Assembly: GCA_017544125.1 (NCBI GenBank)
Contig: JAFYET010000053.1
Span: 1 to 12,759, forward strand
DNA: 12,759 bases
Reading direction: 5' to 3'
Origin: Ruminococcus sp.
GTDB lineage: Bacteria > Bacillota > Clostridia > Oscillospirales > Ruminococcaceae
In this document: piece after piece, positions 6,159 to 12,759 of the stretch
Layout: every line of letters starts with the position of its first letter
Position numbering within the stretch: position 1 is the stretch's first letter
The notes under the pieces: model-generated
Database searches by the model: none
What the model was told of the DNA's origin: nothing
The model's input: only the letters and a program-made list of their open reading frames with translations
Program-made: the position numbers and the translations under genes

Positions 6159-8089
6159 TGGCAGGACCCAGAGGAGGCGGCCCCGGCGGCAGAGGGCAGA
6201 AGCCGCTTGAAAAGCCAAAGAACGTCGGTGTTACTATCAGGCGCATATTCTCCTATATGAGCGAGTTCAAGCCGCTTATAATACTTGTTGTGGTGTTCAT
6301 CATCATATCGGCGCTTGCCTCGGTAATAGGCACATCTTTCCTCAAAAAAGTCATAGATGACTGTATTGAGCCGATGATAAAGGGCAAGACAGACAGCGGC
6401 ATGAGCAAGTTCGTAAAAACGCTCACGGTCATGAGCATAATCTACGTGATAGGTGCGGCATCCACCTTCTGCTATGCAAGGATAATGCTCAACATCTCTA
6501 CCAAGGCGCTTTACAAGATAAGGGTAGACCTTTTCACAAAAATGGAGGCGCTGCCCATACGCTTTTTCGACACCCACACCCACGGCGAGATAATGAGCCG
6601 CTACACAAACGATGTAGATACTCTGCGTGAGATGCTGTCAAACTCGCTTGCGAGCTTTATCTCGGCAGCTATCACCGTGACGGGCGTGTTCGTTATGATG
6701 ATATACTACAGCTGGCAGCTCACCCTTATCGTTATAGTGCTCTTCTTCGTTATAGTAAAGCTCACAGCCTTCATCGGCTCACGCTCGGGCGCATATTTCA
6801 AGGAGCAGCAGAAAAACGTGGGCAAGGCAAACGGCTACATCGAGGAAATGATAGAGGGCGTAAGAGTTGTCAAGGTATTCTGCCACGAGCAGAAGGCAAA
6901 GAACGAATTTGACGTGATAAATGACGACCTGCGCAAGGCAGCCACCAAGGCAAACACCTTTGCAAGCATCATGGGGCCTCTGATGAACAACCTTTCATAC
7001 ATTCACTATGCCATAACCGCTATCATCGGCGGTATCATGGCGATAAAGGGCGTTCACACATTCAGCGGCGTGTTCACGGTAGGTACGGTAATAGCTTTCT
7101 TACAGTATACAAGAAACTTCGCAATGCCCATTCAGCAGATATCACAGCAGTTCAACTCGGTACTCTCTGCACTTGCGGGTGCTGAGAGGGTGCTCTCGAT
7201 AATAGACGAGACCCCCGAGGTAGACGACGGCTATGTTACCCTTGTTAACGCTAAGATAGACGAGAACGGCAACATCACCGAGTCTGACAAGAGAACGGGC
7301 ATCTGGGCATGGAAGCACCCCCACCAGGCAACAGGTGAGATAACCTACACCAGGCTCGAGGGCAGGGTTGAGTTTGACGACGTGACCTTCGGCTATGAGC
7401 CTGACAAGACGGTATTAAACGGCATAACTCTTTACGCAAAAGCAGGGCAGAAGATAGCCTTTGTCGGCTCAACGGGTGCAGGCAAGACCACTATCACAAA
7501 CCTTATAAACCGCTTCTACGATGTGCCTGACGGCAAGATACGCTATGACGGCATAAACATAAACAAGATAAAGAAAGCAGACCTGCGGCGCTCGCTTTCA
7601 ATGGTTTTGCAGGACACACACCTGTTCACGGGAACAGTTATGGACAACATACGCTTCGGCAAGCTCGATGCTACCGATGAAGAGTGCATAAAGGCTGCAA
7701 AGCTCGCAAATGCACACAGCTTCATCAAGCACCTGCCCGAGGGCTACAACACCGTTATCACAGGTGACGGCGCAAACCTCTCGCAGGGGCAGAGGCAGCT
7801 TTTAGCCATAGCAAGAGCCGCAGTTGCCGACCCGCCGGTGCTTATCCTTGACGAGGCGACCTCATCTATCGACACGAGGACAGAGGCGCTCATCGAAAAG
7901 GGCATGGATCAGCTCATGGCAGGCAGAACGGTTTTCGTAATAGCCCACAGGCTTTCGACCGTAAGAAACTCAAACGCCATAATGGTGCTCGAACACGGCA
8001 AGATAATCGAGCGTGGCGATCACGAAGACCTTATCGCACAGAAGGGCAAATACTACCAGCTCTACACGGGTATGTTCGAGCTGAGTTAA
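6158..8089 (+). CDS. ABC exporter half-transporter, catalytic ATP-site subunit
   Basis: A 643-residue partner of the preceding half-transporter. A glycine-rich N-terminus (MAGPRGGGPGGRG) precedes a six-helix membrane domain (about 35-345) and a fully canonical ATPase domain: Walker A GSTGAGKT (437-444, K443), Q-loop Q485, signature LSQGQ (541-545), Walker B with catalytic E566 (D565-E566) and switch H597. Between the two domains lies an extra hydrophilic stretch (about 360-400, including RTGIWAWKHPH), roughly 30 residues more than a standard linker. It explains the greater length than the usual 570-600 residues; I recall similar inserts in related Firmicutes exporters. ATG 6158 overlaps the upstream TGA (TGATG) and has AAGGGAG about 10 bases before it, so the two subunits should be made in equal amounts. 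An intrinsic terminator follows 11 bp after the stop. Confidence 0.94.
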   Translation: MAGPRGGGPGGRGQKPLEKPKNVGVTIRRIFSYMSEFKPLIILVVVFIIISALASVIGTSFLKKVIDDCIEPMIKGKTDSGMSKFVKTLTVMSIIYVIGAASTFCYARIMLNISTKALYKIRVDLFTKMEALPIRFFDTHTHGEIMSRYTNDVDTLREMLSNSLASFISAAITVTGVFVMMIYYSWQLTLIVIVLFFVIVKLTAFIGSRSGAYFKEQQKNVGKANGYIEEMIEGVRVVKVFCHEQKAKNEFDVINDDLRKAATKANTFASIMGPLMNNLSYIHYAITAIIGGIMAIKGVHTFSGVFTVGTVIAFLQYTRNFAMPIQQISQQFNSVLSALAGAERVLSIIDETPEVDDGYVTLVNAKIDENGNITESDKRTGIWAWKHPHQATGEITYTRLEGRVEFDDVTFGYEPDKTVLNGITLYAKAGQKIAFVGSTGAGKTTITNLINRFYDVPDGKIRYDGININKIKKADLRRSLSMVLQDTHLFTGTVMDNIRFGKLDATDEECIKAAKLANAHSFIKHLPEGYNTVITGDGANLSQGQRQLLAIARAAVADPPVLILDEATSSIDTRTEALIEKGMDQLMAGRTVFVIAHRLSTVRNSNAIMVLEHGKIIERGDHEDLIAQKGKYYQLYTGMFELS

Positions 8090-8100
8090 TAACGCAGAAA

Positions 8101-8134
8101 AACCGCTGTATCATCGGATACGGCGGTTCCTTTT
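8101..8134 (+). terminator. Intrinsic terminator of the MarR-ABC operon
   Basis: AACCGCTGTATC (8101-8112) pairs with GATACGGCGGTT (8117-8128) over 12 pairs including one G-U, with an ATCG loop, preceded by an A-run and followed by CCTTTT. It lies 11 bp after the second ABC gene and isolates the operon from the downstream helicase gene. Confidence 0.88.
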
Positions 8135-8209
8135 GTTATCGAGGGTTTTTGTGTGCGCCCTCCCCTCTCTGTCAAATATCACACCCTGCCGCTTAATATC
8201 CCCTGCCGT

Positions 8210-8237
8210 TTGTCAGAAACGTTAAATTGTTCATAAT
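8210..8237 (+). promoter_or_regulatory. Weak promoter candidate in the 8135-8461 intergenic region
   Basis: TTGTCA (8210-8215) and CATAAT (8232-8237) are 16 bases apart in AT-rich DNA, each one mismatch from consensus. If active it would start transcription near 8244, just before the stem-loop at 8252-8283, giving either a small RNA or a leader of over 200 nt for the helicase gene. Low confidence because a better promoter lies downstream. Confidence 0.25.
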
Positions 8238-8251
8238 TATTTATATTATTG

Positions 8252-8283
8252 CACCTGAACGGGTTTATTACCCTAATCAGGTG
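8252..8283. other. Two-part stem-loop in the intergenic region
   Basis: CACCTGA (8252-8258) pairs with TCAGGTG (8277-8283). Inside, after a small internal loop, GGGT (8261-8264) pairs with ACCC (8270-8273) around a TTATT loop. No T-run follows, so it is not an evident terminator. The rest of 8135-8461 shows no credible gene, only the elements listed here and a G-rich stretch around 8308-8365. Confidence 0.45.
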
Positions 8284-8365
8284 GTGTATCATAAAGTATA
8301 TGATGCGTTGGGGAAGGGGTGAAGGGATCGAGTGCCAAGAATTAGTGCTCTGAGGGTTTTGGGGC

Positions 8366-8449
8366 GGCTTTTAAAGCCTTGCTTTCATCACGGCGATAAT
8401 ATAGACATTTGGCAGATTATGTGATATAATGAAAGTAACTTTAAAAGCC
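8366..8449. repeat. Inverted-repeat pair flanking the helicase promoter
   Basis: GGCTTTTAAAGCC at 8366-8378 is itself a palindrome around a central base. Its first 11 bases are the exact reverse complement of CTTTAAAAGCC at 8439-8449. One copy lies 23 bp before the -35 box, the other just after the predicted transcription start and directly before the ribosome binding site. The layout resembles a two-operator promoter. No cognate regulator is identifiable, and the AT-rich core makes chance similarity possible. Confidence 0.4.
8402..8430 (+). promoter_or_regulatory. Promoter of the DUF4011 helicase gene
   Basis: TAGACA (8402-8407), a 17-base spacer and a perfect TATAAT (8425-8430) preceded by TGA, which makes an extended -10 element. 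Predicted initiation near 8437 gives a short leader of about 25 nt with GGAGGG at 8450-8455 before the ATG. The gene therefore appears to be a transcription unit of its own. Confidence 0.8.
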
Positions 8450-8461
8450 GGAGGGACAGCT

Positions 8462-11400
8462 ATGGAGCCTGTATTAAAAGTTCAAATCGATCATAAAGCA
8501 CAGATCAACCTTGCAATGCAGCAAAACTATATTCCCCTGATAAGATGTATTCGCATCACCAATCAGGGCGAGAGGGCGGCAGAGAATATCCATATCAGGA
8601 TATCGTTCTCGCCTGAATTTGCATCTGCCTATGAGACGGATATACCGATAGTTGCCGCACATGACACTGTGGAGATATCGCCCGTCAGGATAATCCTCTC
8701 GCCCGAAACGCTGTCAGGGCTGACCGAGAGGTTAACGGGGCTTATAAAAACAGAAGTAAGCCTCGGCGCAGAGGTGATAGCATCTGACCCTGCCGAAATA
8801 GCGCTTATGGCAGCCGATCAGTGGATAGGCACAGCTATCATGCCCGAGCTGACCGCATCGTATATAACCCCCAACCACCCGGCGGTGATGCAGGTGATAA
8901 ACAAGGCGGCACACTACCTTATGAGGTGGAACAGCGACCCATCGTTCACCGGCTATCAGACGCAGGACCCCAATGCGGTAAGGCTTCAGATGGCGGCTAT
9001 ATATGCAGCTTTGCAGGAAGAGAACATAGCATACACCATGCCCCCTGCAAGCTATGAGATAACAGGTCAGCGTGTGCGCCTGCCGCATAATGTTATTGAG
9101 CACAAATGCGGCACCTGCCTTGACCTTTCGCTGCTGTTTGCATCATGCGCCGAGGCGGTAGGGCTGCACCCGCTGCTGGTGTTTATAAAGGGGCACGCTT
9201 TTTCGGGCTGCTGGCTTGAAAACGAGACCTTCTCTGACTGCGTGATAGATGACCCCACTGCGCTTACCAAGCGCACAGCAGAGGGCATAAACTCCATATG
9301 CCTTGTGGAATGCACCGACTTCGTGGTGGGCAAGTCATTTCATTTTGACAGGGCAGTAAAGCACGCAAATGACAATATGCAGGACACCGAGATATTCGAT
9401 ATGGCGATAGACATACACAGGTGCCGTGGCAACGGTATACGCCCGCTGCCTGTGCAGGCTGACGGGAAATACTCATTCGCTGATTTCGGCAAAAGAGATG
9501 AGGCATCAATAACCTCAAGCCCCACGCAGATAAACTTAGACGACCTGCGTGTTGCTGATACCGACTCGAAAAAGCCCGTTTCAAAGCAGGATGTATGGGA
9601 GCGCAAGCTGCTTGACCTGTCGCTGAGAAACAGCCTTATCAATTTCAGACTCGGGGCATCGAACATACAGATACTTGCAGCAGACCTCGGCAGGCTTGAA
9701 GACGAGCTCGTAAGGGGCGAGAGCTTTAAGATAATGCCCGCACCCAGCGAAATAAGCCTTGCAGTTTCTGACACGAAGATATTTGAGATAGACAACGCAA
9801 AAGACCTTGTAATGACTATCGCAGAGGCCGAGTTCAAGGTGCGCAGGCTCAGGAGCTTTTTAAGGGAGGCAGAGCTTGAAGCAGCACTTAAAAAGCTGCA
9901 CAGAAAAGCAAAGCTCTCACTGGAAGAAAACGGCGCAAATACCCTTTACCTCGCCCTCGGGTTTCTGTGCTGGTATGAAACTGACAGGAGCTTAAGGCGC
10001 AGGTATGCACCGCTCGTGCTCGTGCCTGTAGATATAATAAGAAAAATATCAGATAACGCATTTTCACTCAGGATAAGAAGTGAAGAAACTCAGATGAACA
10101 TAACTCTGCTTGAAATGCTCAGGCAGGATTTCGGCATAAGCATAGGCGGGCTTGACCCGCTGCCCGAAGATGAGAGCGGTATTGATCTTCAGATGGTATT
10201 CAACACCGTAAGACGGGCTGTGCTGCCGCAAAAGCGCTGGGAGGTCGAGGAGATCGCATTTCTCGGGCAGTTCTCGTTCGGGCGCTTCATAATGTGGAAC
10301 GATATACATTCACGAAGCGAAGAGCTTTATCAGAACAAGGTCGTAAGATCGCTCATCACAGGCAAAATGGAGTGGGATCCAAAGGGTATCGACTTATCTC
10401 CGAAAGATATAGACGAAAAGCTCTCCCCTGCTGATATGGCTGTGCCCACAAGCGTTGACTCATCACAGCTTGCTGCCATATACGCCGCAGGCGAGGGCGA
10501 GAGCTTCGTGCTGCACGGTCCTCCCGGAACGGGCAAATCGCAGACTATCACAAACATGATAGCCAATGCGCTTTATCACGGCAAGTCGGTGCTGTTTGTC
10601 GCAGAAAAAATGGCGGCGCTCTCAGTCGTTCAGAACAGGCTGACGCAGCTGGGGCTTGACCCCTTTTGCCTTGAGCTGCACTCAAACAAGGCGCAAAAGC
10701 GTGCCGTGCTCGATCAGCTTGACAAAACGCTCTCGGTAGGTCATATAAAAAGCCCCGAGGAATACCTCACACTTGCCGACAAGCTAAAGCAAGAGCGCAG
10801 CAAACTCAGCGAAACGATAGCCGCACTTCACCAAAGGCAGCACATCGGTATGTCGCTCTATGACGCTATAATCAAATACGACAAGAGAAAAGAATACAGC
10901 GATAAAATAACCCTTGCAGATGATTTTGCTTCCAGGGTAACAGAGGAAGACCACAACAAGGCGTTAGAGCTTATCGGGCGTATACGTGTTGCGGGCGGTG
11001 AGCTTGGCGGGTTTGAAAACTCAGCGCTCAAATACTATTGCCGTGCCGATTATTCGTTTGAAATAAGAGATAAGTTTGCAAATGACATCAAGGCGCTTTA
11101 TGATAACATATCAAACGCCGCAAAGTCTTTCGGCGAGCTTGCGGCAGCTGGCGGCTTTGATGCAAAAAGAAGCTACAGCGCATATAACAGCATCACCGAG
11201 CTTTTCTCCCTTGCAGACAGCAATTTATATATGCCCGCAGCCGTGTATGACACAACACCTGTTACGCAGGTGCAAGGTGAGTTTGATGAGCTTATCGCTT
11301 TGGGGAAGGAAAGGCAGGAGCTTGGTGTGTATCTGCGTGGGAGCTTTGATGAGGGCTTTCTTTCTTCCGACATAAGCGGGCTGAAGCTGTCGTGGAAAAC

Positions 11401-12759
11401 AAACGAGCAGAAGTGGGCGCTTGCAAGATTCTTTAGCAGGCGTGGGCTTATAAGAACGCTCAGGGCATATTCCAAGACCCCGGGCAGCGTGAATGCCGAT
11501 AACTTCCTTGAAATATGCGAAAAGGGCGAGCGGTATCAGCAGCTCAGAAGCGAGACCGACTCACTCTCACCAAAGTTCCTGCCGTTTATAGGCGAGTTCT
11601 GGCAGGGCGAGAGCACCGATTTTGAAAAGCTCGGGCTTGCAAAAGCAAACACGCTGAGAATGCGAGAGCTTATAGCTATGATCGGTGATGAGCGCATAAC
11701 CAATGCTTCTCAGAATATCTCGTCTGTCTCTGACCAAGCGCAAAAGGCGGTTTATGACCGTGATGCATTAAGGGCTTATTCAGATAAAATGCAGGCAGAG
11801 CATTCACTTGATATGTCATTCTTTGATAATACTGAGGATTGGTACGCTAACGCCAAAGCTATTGTCGGGGATATGCTTGACAGTGTAGACCACCTGCGTG
11901 AAAGGTCTGTGCTTGAAAGCCTGCTGTGTGAGCTTGACAGCATGAGCCTTGGCGATATCACAGGCGCATTCAGAAGCGGAAGGGTCAACGAGCAGACGCT
12001 TGAAAACGCATACATATGCGCAGCCGCAAAGGCAACAATAGTAAGTGCAATGTCTGCCGACACAAGGCTTTCGGCATTCCACGGGGCACAGTTTGATGTA
12101 TCTGTCACAAAATACCGTGAGCTGACTGAGCGGTTCAGAAAACTGACCGTTCAGGAACTGATATCACGCCTGAGTGCAAAGATACCCACCCCGTCAGACG
12201 GCGTAAGGCAAGGCAATTCAGAGATAAGCATACTGCAAAGAGCAATAAAAAGCGGCGGGCGTATGCTCTCTATCAGAAAGCTGTTTGACAGCATACCCAC
12301 GCTGCTGCGGCGCATATGCCCGTGTATGCTCATGAGCCCTATCTCGGTAGCGCAGTATATTGACCCTAAGTTCCCGAAATTTGATCTGGTGATATTTGAC
12401 GAAGCATCACAGATGCCCACCAGCGAAGCAGTAGGTGCGATAGCGAGGGGCGAGAATGTAGTAGTCGTTGGCGACCCCAAGCAGCTGCCGCCGACCTCGT
12501 TCTTTACCGCACAGAATGTCGATGAAGAGAACTACGACAAGGAAGACCTTGAAAGCGTGCTTGATGACTGCCTTGCACTATCCATGCCGCAGAAGCACCT
12601 GTTATGGCATTACCGTTCAAGGCACGAAAGCCTGATAGCTTTCAGCAATGCAAGGTTCTATGAAAACAAGCTGCTGACCTTCCCCTCACCCGATGACAGC
12701 CTGAGAAAAGTCAGGCTGATACCCGTAAGCGGCTACTATGACAAGAGCCAGACCAGGCA
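8462..12759 (+). CDS. Giant DUF4011-type SF1 helicase with transglutaminase-like domain (5' part)
   Basis: Open for 1432 codons to the window end with no stop, so the C-terminus is missing. Start: ATG 8462, six bases after GGAGGG. Residues about 1-110 look like a beta-sandwich. Residues about 115-290 form a transglutaminase/papain-like module (PNHP 137-140, GYQ 164-166, GTCLDLSLLF with C219, KGHAF with H245, then D263/D264), giving a plausible Cys-His-Asp triad. Residues about 375-610 are DUF4011, starting at W379 (WERKLLDLSLRNSLINF) and including RYAPLVLVPV (514-523). The superfamily 1 helicase core has Walker A GPPGTGKS (686-693), Walker B DEASQ (D1313-E1314), GDPKQLPP (from G1337) and HYRSRHESL (from H1383). 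About 620 residues, partly helical, separate motifs I and II. Full-length relatives are often near 2000 residues and may end in a Vsr-like nuclease and DUF3320. The family includes the single-gene phage-defence system Hhe, but defence here is inferred. Codon use matches its neighbours. Confidence 0.88.
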   Translation, partial: MEPVLKVQIDHKAQINLAMQQNYIPLIRCIRITNQGERAAENIHIRISFSPEFASAYETDIPIVAAHDTVEISPVRIILSPETLSGLTERLTGLIKTEVSLGAEVIASDPAEIALMAADQWIGTAIMPELTASYITPNHPAVMQVINKAAHYLMRWNSDPSFTGYQTQDPNAVRLQMAAIYAALQEENIAYTMPPASYEITGQRVRLPHNVIEHKCGTCLDLSLLFASCAEAVGLHPLLVFIKGHAFSGCWLENETFSDCVIDDPTALTKRTAEGINSICLVECTDFVVGKSFHFDRAVKHANDNMQDTEIFDMAIDIHRCRGNGIRPLPVQADGKYSFADFGKRDEASITSSPTQINLDDLRVADTDSKKPVSKQDVWERKLLDLSLRNSLINFRLGASNIQILAADLGRLEDELVRGESFKIMPAPSEISLAVSDTKIFEIDNAKDLVMTIAEAEFKVRRLRSFLREAELEAALKKLHRKAKLSLEENGANTLYLALGFLCWYETDRSLRRRYAPLVLVPVDIIRKISDNAFSLRIRSEETQMNITLLEMLRQDFGISIGGLDPLPEDESGIDLQMVFNTVRRAVLPQKRWEVEEIAFLGQFSFGRFIMWNDIHSRSEELYQNKVVRSLITGKMEWDPKGIDLSPKDIDEKLSPADMAVPTSVDSSQLAAIYAAGEGESFVLHGPPGTGKSQTITNMIANALYHGKSVLFVAEKMAALSVVQNRLTQLGLDPFCLELHSNKAQKRAVLDQLDKTLSVGHIKSPEEYLTLADKLKQERSKLSETIAALHQRQHIGMSLYDAIIKYDKRKEYSDKITLADDFASRVTEEDHNKALELIGRIRVAGGELGGFENSALKYYCRADYSFEIRDKFANDIKALYDNISNAAKSFGELAAAGGFDAKRSYSAYNSITELFSLADSNLYMPAAVYDTTPVTQVQGEFDELIALGKERQELGVYLRGSFDEGFLSSDISGLKLSWKTNEQKWALARFFSRRGLIRTLRAYSKTPGSVNADNFLEICEKGERYQQLRSETDSLSPKFLPFIGEFWQGESTDFEKLGLAKANTLRMRELIAMIGDERITNASQNISSVSDQAQKAVYDRDALRAYSDKMQAEHSLDMSFFDNTEDWYANAKAIVGDMLDSVDHLRERSVLESLLCELDSMSLGDITGAFRSGRVNEQTLENAYICAAAKATIVSAMSADTRLSAFHGAQFDVSVTKYRELTERFRKLTVQELISRLSAKIPTPSDGVRQGNSEISILQRAIKSGGRMLSIRKLFDSIPTLLRRICPCMLMSPISVAQYIDPKFPKFDLVIFDEASQMPTSEAVGAIARGENVVVVGDPKQLPPTSFFTAQNVDEENYDKEDLESVLDDCLALSMPQKHLLWHYRSRHESLIAFSNARFYENKLLTFPSPDDSLRKVRLIPVSGYYDKSQTR

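Noticed and set aside
6125..6583. 152-codon minus-strand frame over the ABC gene junction
   Set aside because: It lies antisense to two confidently identified genes with no family resemblance; a codon-bias shadow.
9340..9837. 165-codon minus-strand frame inside the helicase gene
   Set aside because: It is antisense to the DUF4011 coding region, Ser/Leu-rich and with no plausible start context.
8462..12759. Recent horizontal acquisition of the helicase gene judged by base or codon use
   Set aside because: Codon choice (ATA, CTT, AGG, GGC, GAC) looks the same as in the flanking genes by eye, so composition gives no support.

Overview
The window looks like chromosomal DNA from a low-to-mid GC Gram-positive gut Clostridium-group bacterium, most likely a Ruminococcus-like member of the Oscillospiraceae. 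This is inferred from RNase Y, GGAGG-type ribosome binding sites, consensus sigma-A promoters, codon usage rich in ATA, AGG/AGA and CTT, and a GC-rich hairpin-cluster repeat of a kind common between genes in such genomes. All recognised genes are on the + strand. I see no rRNA, tRNA, CRISPR array or insertion sequence.

Layout: (1) 1-190 is a non-coding run of GC-rich hairpins; 190-516 is AT-rich and holds two tandem promoter-like sequences and a leader of about 155 nt. (2) 517-2082 encodes RNase Y. It is followed by a strong hairpin with a GCAA tetraloop and no T-run, then an orphan polytopic membrane protein of the O-antigen ligase/Wzy-like type (2147-3715) and a clear intrinsic terminator. 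(3) 3817-8134 is a self-contained regulated exporter operon. It has a textbook TTGACA-17-TATAAT promoter bracketed by two GATATC-centred palindromes, a MarR-family regulator, and two overlapping ABC half-transporter genes forming an asymmetric (one degenerate, one canonical ATP site) heterodimeric exporter, closed by an intrinsic terminator. (4) 8135-8461 is intergenic, with a composite stem-loop, inverted-repeat elements flanking a good extended -10 promoter, and no gene. (5) 8462 to the window end is the 5' part (1432 codons, no internal stop) of a very large protein. It has an N-terminal beta-rich region, a transglutaminase/papain-like Cys-His-Asp domain, DUF4011, and a superfamily 1 helicase core with a roughly 620-residue insertion between motifs I and II. 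The C-terminus lies outside the window.

The MarR regulator probably represses its own operon and is released by a ligand that the exporter then removes. The giant DUF4011 helicase stands alone under its own promoter. DUF4011 helicases include the single-gene anti-phage system called Hhe, so this is the best candidate in the window for a defence gene, and the protease-like domain in front of the helicase is its most interesting feature. Whether it carries the Vsr-type nuclease and DUF3320 modules cannot be judged here.
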